Positions 16,194 to 28,171 of a stretch of DNA of 64,000 bases are shown here, piece after piece. The stretch covers positions 2,548,563 to 2,612,562 of the forward strand of contig NC_071348.1 in NCBI RefSeq assembly GCF_027744825.2, given 5' to 3'. The stretch is from Synchiropus splendidus (lineage: Eukaryota; Chordata; Actinopteri; Syngnathiformes; Callionymidae). Both the position numbers and the translations under genes were made by a program. The first letter of the stretch is position 1, and each line of letters starts with the position of its first letter. Below the pieces are notes generated by a model. That model was given only the letters and a program-made list of their open reading frames with translations. It was not told the origin of the DNA and did not search any database.

Positions 16194-19162
16194 GGTTCCG
16201 CTGAGCTTCGGCGGCAGTGAGTGGAGACAGCTGCCTCCTCGTGTTCTCAGAGCTCCTGCTGACAGGGGGAATCCAGGAGGCCTTCTAGCAGGAGGTGGGT
16301 CCGAGACGAGCTGCTGTCATGGTCCGGGAGGCACAATCGGGTTGTCGGCGCTTCACCTCAGTGGGACCAGTCCTGATGCAGAACAAGAGTGCTGTTGGTC
16401 ACATGTGAACACCGTGACCCACTTTAGCAGTGGCACAGCGATAAATGATGCAGCGGCAAACAAGGAAGAGGAGCTGGAGAGGAGCGGTTCAGGAGGAGTC
16501 TGGCAACATCATTCTGCTCTAGTGTCACTCTGGCAGCTCCTGGGCTCGCCCACAGCTTCCTCCCGGGACCACCCCTCCACCCACCCCCACCGGGAAGTGA
16601 CCAGCATGGTGACTTCAAACGACCACCAGCCGTCTTCATCAATGTTCTGCTATAGAGAAGTGCCTTGAATCCCGGCTCAGCTTGTCCACACCACAGTGGA
16701 CAGAAACATGGCTCAGCCTGTCGTCCCCTCACTCACAAACAAGACGAGACGAGCAAGATGGTGGCCATGTCAGCAGCTACGTATATTGGTGACATCATCA
16801 TCTGTGCGACTTCCAGACAACAATCTCACATTTACCACGTTACAAAGAGGCTGTCAATCAATGTACAAGATCGATGACATCACACATGGTGGCTGTCAGT
16901 CAACATGGAACAAATGACGAGGAAGAAGTCATGACCAACAGCTGCTGCTTCTCAGAGTGGCACCTGTTCCGCTCCCCTCCGATCTTTCTTTCCTTATACA
17001 GCCTTCTATCTTCTGTCGTCCTTTGGCTCGGTTTCCTGCCATTGCTCAGTCTTTCCAATCTGCCTCTTTCTCTCCCCCCCGCGCCACTCCTGTGCTTCCT
17101 CTCTGTCATCTCGACAGCAGGAGAAACAGGCCTCTGTCACACACACTCTCACACACACTTACCATCAGAGCTCAGATGAAGGAGTCCGAGAGTTAGTCCG
17201 AGTGTTTGGCTTCGCAGTGACCAACTGACAACTGCTGTCCACCGTCCACTCTGCCTAGACGCCCCAAATCCCCCCGACACCCAACACCCACACCGACGCC
17301 TGCTCCCGCCCCCAACAACTGTCAGCCATCCATCAGCGACATGTCAGGAGTTTAAAGGAACATTCCGCTGTTTTATCACACACCAACTGAAGCAAAACTC
17401 AAATCTGCTGCATCTCTCACGACTGTCCAGTCGTCTCGGTCGACACAGGAGGAGAATCTGGGAAGTGACCTTGTGTGACCTTGACGTGAGGGCGAACCAA
17501 CCACAGTTCGGAATGTAGGATATGTTGGAATGAGCATTGAAGGTTTGTTGGGGAACTGATGATTGATCCTCATGGATTAATGACCTCTGACCTTTATCAT
17601 ACCAGGATCTATCTTTTCATTCATTTGTCTGAGCCACTGAGGGATGAATGCAGTTATTAAAAAGTAAAGTGTGAGGCTGAGGACGGCACTCATGAAGCTA
17701 AGGTCAAGAGCAGCAACATGAGATGAACAGTGTAAGCCCCCCCACCTCCGACAAACTCTGGTGGTTGACCTTCAAGAGTTACAGTGATGATGTCATCAGG
17801 TGCCATTAGCTTGATCACAGCAGCATGTGTTCAGGTGCGCAACTTCATTTTGTGATGACATCATCAAGTTAGTCGACCCCCGTGGTGACAGACGGTCACT
17901 TGCTGTGAAGCCATCATCAAGTCCAACTCTCGCTGAGTTTTATTCTCTCATTTATCCAGCAAATTAAAGTCATGAATCACTCACGCCTGACGAGTCACCT
18001 GAGCGTCTCACCTGTGGCTGAGCCCGTGTCCATGGCAACACAGAGCCTGACTGATGCTGCGGCAGCATGACAACAGACGGTTTCACTGGATTGGTCAGCT
18101 GAAGTGAGGGAATCTGTGAAGGTCACCTCCGCTCTGACCGCTCTGACCGTTTACCTGCACCAAGGAGGCTATGTTTGTGTCACAGCCTCCCAGTCTGTCT
18201 GTTCAAACCACGCAGAAACGTAGTGAAGAGATTTCACTGAAAGGTTCAGGACATGGCTCAAGGAAGAGATGGTGTCATGTTGATGGTGCTCAGCAAAAGA
18301 ATGCTGTCGTACACTGATCTGTAGTTTGCCTCGTGGTGTTTGACAACTCGGGAACTTGGATGTTCCGACACCACTAGTCATTCAGTGGCTGGGATTTGGT
18401 TGGCTTCAATTGCAGGGCAGTTTCGCTGTGAGCCAAAAAAAAAAAAAACAAAAGCTAGAGAACTTGAATCATAACTAACCCTTGTTTTAGTCACCAAAGT
18501 GCCACTGGGTAGCTGCAGATAGAAGCCAAGTCCATGGTTGAAAAATAATTCAGATTTCAAGGGGTGATATGTCTAACTGAGCCGCACACAGCGACGAGGG
18601 AAACACACACGCACACACACACCTCTCCTCAGGAACAGCTGACGTTAACAGAATCACAGCAGCTGACGGGCCTCAGGTGGGGGGGTACTTCAGAAGCCCC
18701 CTGACACACACACACAAACACACACACCTGTTGTGACTCTGGAGGAATCCTCCCCCACCCTGTACCTCTCTGGGGCTTTACGACCTCCATGTGTCGCTGC
18801 CACACCAGATGCTGTTGCCGGCTGACGGCTCTGGTGCCGCCACCAACACAGCGGTCAAGGCAGGCCAGTCTAGATAATCCCAGCAAGGTCCCAGATTATG
18901 ATGCCTCTCAGTTCTTGAGAGATTCAACTGGGGCGACCAGACTAAGGGGAATCTAGACACTGTAGGGACAGAATCATCTTCCGCAGTTCACAAAGTAACA
19001 CCATCAGTGACAAGGGCAGTCGGGGCCTCTTCCAGGACCCTACTCGGGAAATCACCCCACCATGTGCCACTTCACACCTCAAAGTTCTCTGCCATTTTTT
19101 CACTAGTGACTCTGGCCAACAAGAACAGTTAGCGCAGGATTGTTGTTTTCAATTGGTGACGC

Positions 19163-19327
19163 ATGTCTTGCATGACTGCCGAGCTGACTGCCAGAGAGGT
19201 CCTCACCATGAGGTGCGCCAAGTGCGGAGCCAAGGGCCGCTTGTTTTCACAGCTCAGATTTTTGAGACGAACTAACTCCATCCGGGACTGTCTGAAGTGT
19301 GGAAGCCCCCTCTGTGACCCCAAGTGA
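19163..19327 (+). other. Short zinc-ribbon-like reading frame
   Basis: A 54-codon frame from ATG 19,163 to TGA 19,327 contains two CxxC pairs: MRCAKCGAKGRLF and RDCLKCGSPLCDPK. This is a small zinc-ribbon pattern, similar in spacing to the C-terminal cysteine-rich domain of piggyBac-type transposases (C..C ... C..C.PLC). No larger transposase frame is visible nearby. It may be a transposon remnant or chance. Confidence 0.3.
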
Positions 19328-19511
19328 GCAGCACCAGCTTGAGGACTCTGATGTTTTCTTGCCTGCATGTTGGTGTGTGTCACGTTCAAATGATCACTGT
19401 GTACAGCTGGGGCTGGGGAAGAATAACGTGAGGAATGTAACTGGACACCCCCGCTCCCAACACCCCCTCTCTCCCAACATCATCACCCCCTGCCAAGTCC
19501 AGTGTCGAGGT

Positions 19512-19532
19512 ACACACACACACACACACACA
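19512..19532. repeat. (CA)n microsatellite
   Basis: An uninterrupted CA run of about 10 units. Confidence 0.9.
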
Positions 19533-20409
19533 ATATGATTATGAAACGTGGATCGATGTCGTAGGTGTTTCGCCGCCGCTTCATCCCGCCGTCTTCTTTT
19601 GCGTCTCCGTGGCAACAACTCGACCTTTGGTGAACTTAGTCTGAGTCACGCAGCATCTTTGTTGTTTCACAGCAGCTCCAGATCAAAGACAACCTGCCAG
19701 GACGTCTACATATATCATTGCTCGCCATCACTTTCCCGGATCTGGATCTGGCCCAGAATGTTGTCCAAATGCTCTCCAGTCATCTTCAGGCATTGTCATC
19801 AGGGATCACGTGAATAGAGGAGTCTGACTTGATAGAGTCATGTGGCTGGTGTTCAGAGTCAGATGAAGTAGCCTCCATGACGACAGGTGCTGTCAAGACT
19901 TCAAGAGTCCTTCAGGTTCGACCTCAATGAGAAGCAACAGCAAGCTAAAAGCAAGAAGAGGCCAGCTGAAACTAGGGACCCAGAGGTGTGACAAGCGTCA
20001 GGGTCAAAACAAATGACTGCAAGACGCAAATCATTACCTCAGAGTGACAGAACAAACGTGGATTTACTAATGTATTGAAGGGTTTTTCAATAATTCCCAG
20101 CAGAATCAATGCTCTTCCTCGTGTCTACTTTCTAACTGTCGCGCTACTGTCACCTGCTGCCCACTGAAGCTCATTGCACTTGGGTAAAAAAAAATCACTG
20201 AATGCAAATGTACCAGTGCTTTCCTAGTTAAATTGAATGATTTAGTTAAGGAACTACTAGAAATGACATCCTTGTTTAGGTTATTTTCAACATAAAGAAT
20301 AACCGAAGAAATATGTGCCAAGCCATTTCCACCACGATGAACAAGCACTTTGTTGTTATATTCATGTCAGCTATGGAAGAATTTTGGAATAAAAGTACAT
20401 AATTCAGAG

Positions 20410-20640
20410 GAGTCACCACCCATCTCGATGTCAACACTCGAGTCCAGGTCACTCAATTACACACTTGAGACCAGACCACCAAGAACGCCTGAGAACAGAA
20501 CAGCACTCGCGCCAATAACAACACTGAAGTCTGCCACCACACACGAGCCCACAACAACACTGGAGTACAGGTCAGCACCCGAGTCCACAACCACAGTCAA
20601 TTACAGAACAACGCTTGAAGAGCATCGAGAACCAGAACCC
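20410..20640 (+). repeat. Degenerate Thr/Pro-rich repeat region
   Basis: Loosely repeated units of the type ACACTGGAGTACAGG / CACCCGAGTCCACAACCAC recur several times. The plus-strand frame is open and Thr/Glu/Arg-rich (TTTLEYRSAPESTTT), but there is no signal peptide, domain or convincing splice context. I read it as a decayed minisatellite. Confidence 0.45.
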
Positions 20641-21359
20641 ATCAGCTGCAGATGTGGATAAAGGAGGTTCTTCTGAATTTGCTCTTTTTGGTGACCGTGA
20701 CACCCACAAGCTGGAGCTTTTCCATCATCTTGAATCAGGATTTTCTCTCTCCACACAGCTCAGATGGTAGCAGAAGAATGCATCAACAATCCACTCCACT
20801 CCATCAGAGCAGGACAGAGGGGATGGATGAGAACTCTGTCATGATCTGAAGCAATGTGCTGTTCAGCAGTGACGTCACACGTATTCTGACGGTGCTGCTC
20901 AGGTCCAGATGGCCCACATCAAACACTCATCATCTGCCAACTCCTTCTTTACTTCTTCCTGAGAAACTTGAGTCAGCAGATCTGCAGTAGATGCGGAGGA
21001 AGTTGCTGAGGAACATCTGTCGCGTCAGCGGACGAGAGCGTACAGATGTTGACTGAACCTTCACGAAGTAGCTGGAGCGCTGGCTCTGGAGCGCAAACAC
21101 CAGGGCTCGTCAGCCACCCGACACCCCTCCGCACCTCAATATGTGACAGTCCAGAGACAGGCGGGACACTCACCGGAAGCGGCGCATCTGTCTGTGGAGA
21201 CGAGTCCAGAGCAGAACCGCATTCAGGGCGCTGATGGAGCGACAGGACAAGGCGCTGATAAAGAGTTTAGCAAATGGAGTCGAGCTGCCCAGAGTGGCAG
21301 TTCGGTGACCGACAGCTCGGCAGCCAATAAAGGTAAGCGCTTGTTTTACTCCAGCCAAC

Positions 21360-21860
21360 AAGATGAGACCTGAAGAAGAGGCGGGACCGCGCTCAACTTC
21401 CGGCCTTCGCCGATATCCTTCCGCCCGCGGACCCCAGCTGATCCTGAGCTGTCACACAAAATGAATTACTCCTATTAGTCCGCAAGTGTCACGTGAGGCC
21501 CTTCGACTCGACTTCTCCATGCACGTTCGCCGAGGTCGAACCCGCAACGCTGGAGTGGCTAATGTGGACGCTGACTGAAGTAACTGGTCCGGAGCGCACT
21601 GCTTTCTGCGGCTGTGGCGGAGGAACACGATGTTTACAGTGAGGAGGGGGCGCGTGACTGCGCAGCACGTGCGCGGAGGAATTACTTTCGCACGTTCTGC
21701 TTTGACAGCACGCGCACGCGCGACTCCCTCCCCCGCCGCGTGACGTCACTTGGTTTCTGTAGATTACTGGTGGCGGAAACGGAAATAGGCGGAGTCAAAG
21801 CGAGAGAGAAAAACAGATCTACACGTGCTTCCCACTGGCGGGAAATGTGCTCCAACTTCA
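21360..21860. promoter_or_regulatory. CpG-rich candidate mef2d promoter/5' UTR exon
   Basis: CpG is dense compared with the flanks. A perfect palindromic cAMP response element (TGACGTCA) sits at 21,741-21,748. Mammalian MEF2D has distant non-coding 5' exons, so a start site about 5.5 kb upstream of the ATG is plausible. This is an inference from composition. Confidence 0.4.
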
Positions 21861-22061
21861 TGCAACTGTCCTGCTAAACAGTCATCTATATGTTTTTTTT
21901 TTACCGGGAAATAAAATAAAATAAAGGTTCAAAGTCCATATGTGACACTTGACGGCCGCTCGCATCTCTCTGCAGCATCCTCAGTTTCCTGGCAACGTGT
22001 CAGGTCCATGGAAACGGCAGGACCTCACCGCGAGTCACGGACCTGATAGAGACAGTCAATA

Positions 22062-22100
22062 AAAAACAAAACAAATAAAATAAAATAAAATAAAATAAAA
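22062..22100. repeat. (AAAAT)n repeat
   Basis: Tandem TAAAA/AAAAT pentanucleotides, about 6-7 units. Confidence 0.9.
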
Positions 22101-22789
22101 AGGACTCCGCGGCGTCCCAGTGGAAGATGGAACGACACTGAAGTCCTGTGTCATATACATATGATGTGGTACACAGGTTGACCACGCGAGGGCGACATAG
22201 TTCGATAAATGTGAGCTTGTTTCCCCCTGCAGGGAGTGACACTCCTCTGAGATGCTGAGATAGATCCAATTCCTGTCTTATACAAGAATCTCTCAGTGAG
22301 GCTCCCACATGACTGAAGCATGAAACAATCTGAAAACCGTTTCTTAATGTGTAAGAGGGAGGATGCTGCCTTGGAGCGAAATCTCCGGGGGGAAATGTGG
22401 AAAAGAGTTGGTCGCAACGGCAATCCTTCACCCCTGCTTCACCATTTGGGCCTAGTATTTAGACTTTCTATCGCTGTTGCTGCTCCTGCAGTGTTTGTAG
22501 TATCGTCTGAGTGAAAGAGCGCGTATGGGCCCACAGCCACCCTCAGCACTCGCCCACTGCAGCCCTCTCACTGTAGGGGCGACACAGCCAGGACCAGAAA
22601 CCAGCAGAACACTGGTTTTCTAAAGCTACATCAGGGGAGATGTTTCAGCGCCAACTGTCTTTGAGAATCAAACACTGGGCCGTCAGTGAATGAAAGGAAA
22701 GTTTGTTGACAAAGCTCCACATTAACATGCAGCGCCCCCCGAACCCAATAAAACAAACGCTCATTGTGACTGTGCCCACAGTTTTAATT

Positions 22790-23090
22790 ACTGTCTGTGT
22801 GTGAGACACTGTGAGTGTGTGCCTGAATGTACCTGGCTTAGCTACAATTGTGAGGACCAATTCTTGGAAACACAGCCACTTGTGAGGACATTTTGCATTG
22901 TGGGAACATGTTTGTCAGACCCCACAAGGTTAAGCCTCAATTTGAGGATTGAAACTACAAATAACTTGGTCATTATAACTGGGTTCCGGTTTGGTTCAGA
23001 GTCCTGGTTCAGGTGAGCCATGTGTTTAGGGGGAGAGGCTGGGGAAAGGGTGATTGCAGAGAAAGGTCCCCACAATGTGTGAGTGTGTGA
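22790..23090. repeat. Dispersed fish repeat (GTGAGGACC...CCCCACAA type)
   Basis: The motifs GTGAGGACCAA, GTGGGAACATG, GACCCCACAAGGTTAAG and GGTCCCCACAATGTG occur in order, flanked by GTGTGTGAG runs. From memory, this resembles a very common interspersed repeat of teleost introns and intergenic DNA. The copy is diverged. Confidence 0.5.
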
Positions 23091-23415
23091 GTTCAGTGGG
23101 ATGAGATAAGTTATAAGCAAGTTGATAAGTGACTGTCATCGCTAACCATCAGAGCCGAGTGGCCAGAGATCCTGTCTCTGCCAACACTGTTGACATCATC
23201 AATGATGCAGCTGTTTGATGAGATTGAGATAACAATCATCATCATTGAATGTTGATGGAAGATGGAAAGAACTTAGTGAATATGATAATGAAGATGATGG
23301 TGGACCAAGATTTTGTTTTGACTTTATTTTCAAAAAATCACAGAGAAACTCACAAACAAGAGTTTGTTTCCTCTGCCAAAAATAAGCATCACCGAGAGAA
23401 GAAAAGGACCAAGGT

Positions 23416-23421
23416 TTTATT
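23416..23421 (-). terminator. rhbg polyadenylation signal
   Basis: TTTATT on the plus strand (AATAAA on the minus strand), about 85 bp past the rhbg stop codon. Confidence 0.6.
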
Positions 23422-23505
23422 CTGTTCTATTCGGCTGCGCAGATGTTCTCGGTGCCGACACTGACACCTGCTGTCCAGGTAGGGAACAGCAGGCGGACGG
23501 TGCGC

Positions 23506-26500
23506 TCATGAAGCACTGAGCTTCTCGGTCTCTGGCGTCACAACTGTGGTCAGCTGGTCTCCATGGTGGTCTTCCTCACCAGGGACCTGGAAGAAGAGCA
23601 AGCTGCGTGTTTGTATCAGGCATCTCAGTCGAGTATAGAGCTGCTCAGGTCTGTGTGACTCGGAACTCTGACCTCCCAGTAGATCCCGTCCTCATAGCAG
23701 ATGGTGTCTGGAGGTGCCCCGAAGACAGGAAGCTTCAAGATGAACCCTAAGAGAAGAGTAGTTTAATCGAGGCTGATTTGGTTCTGATGTGGTTCTGACA
23801 TGGGCCTGGTCCAGCATCCATACCGACGATGAGGCCCCCCAGGAGGGCGATGCCCAGAGTGACCGCCAGAGAGATAGCCTGTCTCACTCCCTGGTAAGAC
23901 GCTGTGATGTCACCGCTTGCCACGTCAGGAAATACGTCTGAGAGTCTGAAAACAGAGCACGGTCACATGACTCACCTGGAAGCCTATCACCTGTCCTGTC
24001 ATGGGATCCTCTTACCCCCCTCCGTAGATGTCTTTTGTCGCAAAGGCCGCCGTCACTGCACCAATAATGGCACCGAGAACACCAGGCATCCCATGAAGAT
24101 TGTGGACCCCACAAGTGTCCTGGACTTTCATCTTCTCCTCCAGGACAGGCTGAGAGGAGGAGGAGGAGCGATGAGGAAGAGTGGGATGAAGAGGGGCATG
24201 ATGATGTCATACCGAAAGGTATTTGAATCCAAGCACTGAGATAATTCCTGCCAGAAATCCAACGATCATGGAGCCGAACGGGGTCAACATCATCTCACCG
24301 GCTGTTCCCGCGGCAACGCCTCCTGCTAGAGCTGCGTTCTGGATGTGGACCTGAGGGAGCAGAGGAGATGGAGGAGAAGGGAATTAAGTTGTGATGGATG
24401 AAGAAGAAGAGAGGAGGAAGAGCAAGGTTGGTTCCTTGAGCTCATCAAACTGCGGAGGGTTGGAACCACCATGACTGACCATGTCCAGCTTGCCATCGTG
24501 AGCGGTCAGTGCTGACATGGCGTAAGAGGACAGAGTGCAGGCGGCCAGGGAGTAGTAGGTGTTTAGTGCCGTGCGGTGCTGGTCATCTCCGTGAGCTGTG
24601 ATGGCTGAGTTGAAACTGGGCCAGAACATCCACAGGTAGATGGTTCCTGCAGGGGGAGACACCAAACTCATGTCATGTCGGCTCACGCGGTCAGTAGATC
24701 CACACTTACCGATCATGGCGAAGAGGTCCGAGTGGTAGACCGAGCTGTTCCGATGTTTGCTCTTGTCCAGGTTGGGCCGGTACAGAACCCGGGTCACCAT
24801 CAGGCCAAAGTAGGCCCCAAAGGTGTGGATGGTCATAGAGCCACCGGCGTCACGGGCCTGAAACCCAGTCCAGAGTCAAGAAAGACTTGGAGAAGTAGGT
24901 TCTGAGAGGGAGAGTGGGACTCACCCCGAGAGAAGACAACAGGATGAACTCGTTCACAGCAAACAGCGTGACCTCGAACATGGCCATGATCAGCAGCTGG
25001 ACCGGACTGGTCTTCCCCAGAACCGCTCCGAATGAGATAAGGACAGCGCCAGTGCAGAAGTCTGCGTTTATCATGCTGGAGGGGGACAAACAGCTGACCT
25101 TTGATCTACTGAGGTCTGGAAATATGAAGAGTGACATGGACTGACCTCTCCACACCGATATGGATCTTGCCTCCATGCATCCCATGGAAGAACCCCTGCA
25201 TCAGCGTGGCCCACTGCAGCGCGAAGGCGGCGATGAGGAAGTTGAAGCCCACGCTGCTGAAGCCGTAGCGCTGCAGGAAGGTCATGAGGAAGCCGAAACC
25301 GATGAAGATCATGACGTGCACATCCTGGAAACCTGTGACAGGTCACATGGAGACAAACTCAAACCTACTGCACCAACTTCTGTCGCCACCGTCATGACGC
25401 CCCGTGCAGGTGAGTCCTCATTTAACAATGAAAGAATTTGTGGTTTTAAAATGTTTCCACTTCTCTAACCCTGGTTTACCTCAGCAGCCCTTCCTCACCT
25501 CCTTTTCTTTACTCTCCTGAGGCCTCATAGAAGTCTAGTGTGTTGCCATGACGACGCCTCGCTGGCAGTCACCCGGCGAGGTGTCCCAGATCGTGAGCGT
25601 GAGATTGGGGACAACACAGAGGGACAGTGAGGGTGTTTGTTTCATCTGACAGTGGAGAGGTTGGTTCCGATCCGACGGGATCTCTGACCAGCACTGAGTT
25701 GACACAAGCTATGACTTGATCTCAAGTTCCTCCAGCATCAGGCAGCAGAACCTGGTGGTGTTGCTCCAAGAGCTGGCAGTGCGGATGTGTATCTGCCCCC
25801 TGGCACTCAGCTCCCGTCACGTCATGTGACTTAGAAGGCCACCCAACATCAGTGTTTATCAGATCCGATCCCTCAGAGTCAAGCACTTATCGGTGAAACA
25901 TCTACGTGAGAATGTGAGCGTCTCACTTCAAACGCAATGCTGCTGGGCGTCTCAGTCACCACCTGACTGGATGACAAGATTACAGAGGGTCACTGGTCGC
26001 ATGGGGACGGTGTTGAACCCTCAACTCACTCCTCACTTCTGTAAGTGGCGACGATCGATCACCGCAGTTGACTGCAGGTGGCGATCAAGACCTGACCCAA
26101 GGCGCTGTGTGTCTCAGCCAAACAGAAAGAAATTCAATATTCACATGAGTGAGACTCTGTGGTACTTGTCAAACATACAATACGACAAGCCCTGTGGGGG
26201 GTGTTAGACGGGTCTTCCTTAAATTCAGTGACTGACTTTTCACAACCAATCACACACACATACACGCACACACATTCAAAACACACACATGCACACATGC
26301 ATCCATAAGAGAAGACTTTCATCACCCCACACACACTCACACTGTAACCTGCTCACTCACTTGGGTAACGGAAGTAGAAGTCGTTCTGGATATCCCCGTG
26401 TGTGTGGTTGTGCCACGCCCGGGCGTCGGTCTCATCGTCGTACTGCACCAACGTGCCGAAGAGGATGATTAGGATGATCTCCAGGATGAAGCAGGTGGCC

Positions 26501-26538
26501 GGAAGCTTCAGCCGCATGTTGGTGGATGTGTCCGCCAT
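23506..26538 (-). CDS. rhbg: Ammonium transporter Rh type B
   Basis: Multi-pass plasma-membrane NH3/NH4+ channel of the Rh family, basolateral in gill and kidney epithelia. Ten exons are readable. Exon 1 starts at 26,538 ([20 protein letters not shown], first membrane helix) and contains a glycosylation sequon (HNHTH). Exon 2 begins [20 protein letters not shown]. Later exons give [98 protein letters not shown] and [20 protein letters not shown]. Both pore histidines of the twin-His motif are present ([10 protein letters not shown] and [10 protein letters not shown]). The tail ends [10 protein letters not shown] before TGA. The start codon sits in a good context (CCGCCATGG on the complementary reading). 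Next to mef2d as in human 1q22. Confidence 0.96.
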
Positions 26539-27915
26539 GGCACCTTCCCAACAGTGTGACTACGGGTTGGAGGTCTGAAGATGTCACACACACTCACACA
26601 CGCCTGGTCTGTGCAGACACACACTCTCAGATGATCCTGTGCTGCTCAGTGTGTGAGACCTGAACATCTCCGCTCCAGTTTTGTCACCGAGCACACCTCC
26701 ATAACTCCACCTCCCACAGTAACTCCTCCCCTCAGTGGGCGCCTCAGTGGCTCCTCCCCCTCACAGACCCCCCTACTGAGGCCTTGTCATTTAAACTTGT
26801 TATTTTGAGAACTTTTCTCCAGGTGATTGCAAACATCCTCAGTTAGAGTGATGAACCATCAAATCCCATTCATCTCCAACACTTCTTCTCTCAGTACAAA
26901 TAGGAAGTGACATAAACCGTTGGATGAACCATGTGATTCAAGGATTGTCGACGTGGTGCTGGCGACGACTGCCGACGCCAGGAGCCATCTCAGAAATGTA
27001 AACATGTTTGGCAGTCACGTGGAAGATCAGCATCTTCATCATCTACATTCCAGTGCGGTGTCAGGGCCTGGCAGGGCTCCTGGCAGGGCTGGGATGGATC
27101 CAGCAGGTCAGCTGCAGGTGCTGACCACTGTTGGCCAGAGCACTGCCGGGGAGGTGATGACAGTCTCTGTAGTTCAGCTCTTCTCATGGTGAAGGACCAA
27201 CAGAACCGCATCATGTGATCACAGTCTTCATCTTCACCTGTCACATGACTAGATCTTGTCAGGCCATCGGAGGTCCGATAACAGATCATGCCGCCGGCGT
27301 TAGGTGGACCAGACCGGACCTGCCGGTTACATCAGCAGAACATTCCTACAGGAGCCTCACACTCAGACATGGTCCACTACCATCAGAACCAAAACACACC
27401 TGTCAATCACCAAGAGGAGCTGACAGAGCTGTGAGACACACACACACACTCACAGAGGCACCGCACTGTTTGCCAGGCAACAGCATCTCTGAGTGTTGAG
27501 GGATAGAGCTGGGATTGGAACCTGCTTCCAGCAGGACTCAAATTTCCACGGAGAGATTTCGTTCCGGAGAATTCAGGTGACAAAGCCACGAAGCACAGGG
27601 AGAGCAAATATTTGAAGAGATGTCCTTCAGGACCAGGCTGCAGGCTTTCAAGCGGACCTGGACCAGTCGGGTCGGTCTGTCGCTGATAGGATCTTGAAAC
27701 AGAAAGATAAACCACATTCCTGCTGTTGTTCCCCCTGCAGCAGTCCGCCCCGGAACACTCCTCATCATAAATGTCGCAAAGCAAACTCCAGCTGCCCCGA
27801 GACCGAGGCTCTGGTGTCACGACATATCCATGAAGCCCATCACTCATCATTCATCATGCTCTGACGCTCAAGGAAACACTTTCAGTTGCATTCAGTGCAG
27901 AGGGATCCTGCTCTT

Positions 27916-28085
27916 GACTTTCTCCAGCTCCTGGCACTGACCTGTGACTTTCTCCAGCTCCTGGCTCTGACCTGTGACCTCCCCGTGCCCCTGGCTCTGA
28001 TCTGTGACGTCCTCCAGCTCCTGGCTCTGACCTGTGACTTCCCCCTGCTGCTGGCTCTGACTGTGACACCCTCCTGGCTCTGATC
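27916..28085. repeat. 30-bp minisatellite, about five copies
   Basis: The plus-strand unit is CTGGCTCTGACCTGTGACTT plus about 10 variable bases. Its minus strand reads as a QSQELE-type repeat, but no gene context supports translation. Confidence 0.85.
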
Positions 28086-28136
28086 GACGGCATCTTCCTG
28101 GACTCATCTGTCACATATGGCCCCTTCCCCGCACAA

Positions 28137-28138
<2 letters not shown>

Positions 28139-28170
<32 letters not shown>
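28139..28170. repeat. (GT)n microsatellite
   Basis: Uninterrupted GT run, about 16 units. Confidence 0.95.

Positions 28171-28171
<1 letters not shown>

Larger units (their letters stand above)
16194..23505. other. Gene-poor interval between mef2d and rhbg
   Basis: Mostly without recognisable coding sequence. It should contain mef2d 5' UTR exons and its promoter. The most promoter-like part is the CpG-rich stretch near 21,360-21,860. Separate entries cover a small zinc-ribbon reading frame, a Thr-rich degenerate repeat, (CA)n and (AAAAT)n tracts and a dispersed repeat copy. A homopolymer A run lies near 18,438. Confidence 0.5.

Noticed and set aside
20350..20661. Thr/Glu-rich 103-codon frame
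   Set aside because: Built from degenerate repeats, without signal peptide or domain, and not linked to neighbouring exons. Recorded as a repeat instead.
16194..23505. Possible mir-9 hairpin between mef2d and rhbg
   Set aside because: Human mir-9-1 lies between MEF2D and RHBG, so I looked by eye on both strands for its mature sequence and did not find it. A computed search would settle this.
27854..28114. Minus-strand Glu/Gln-rich repeat protein
   Set aside because: It is the translation of a 30-bp minisatellite without start context, splice partners or conserved domain.
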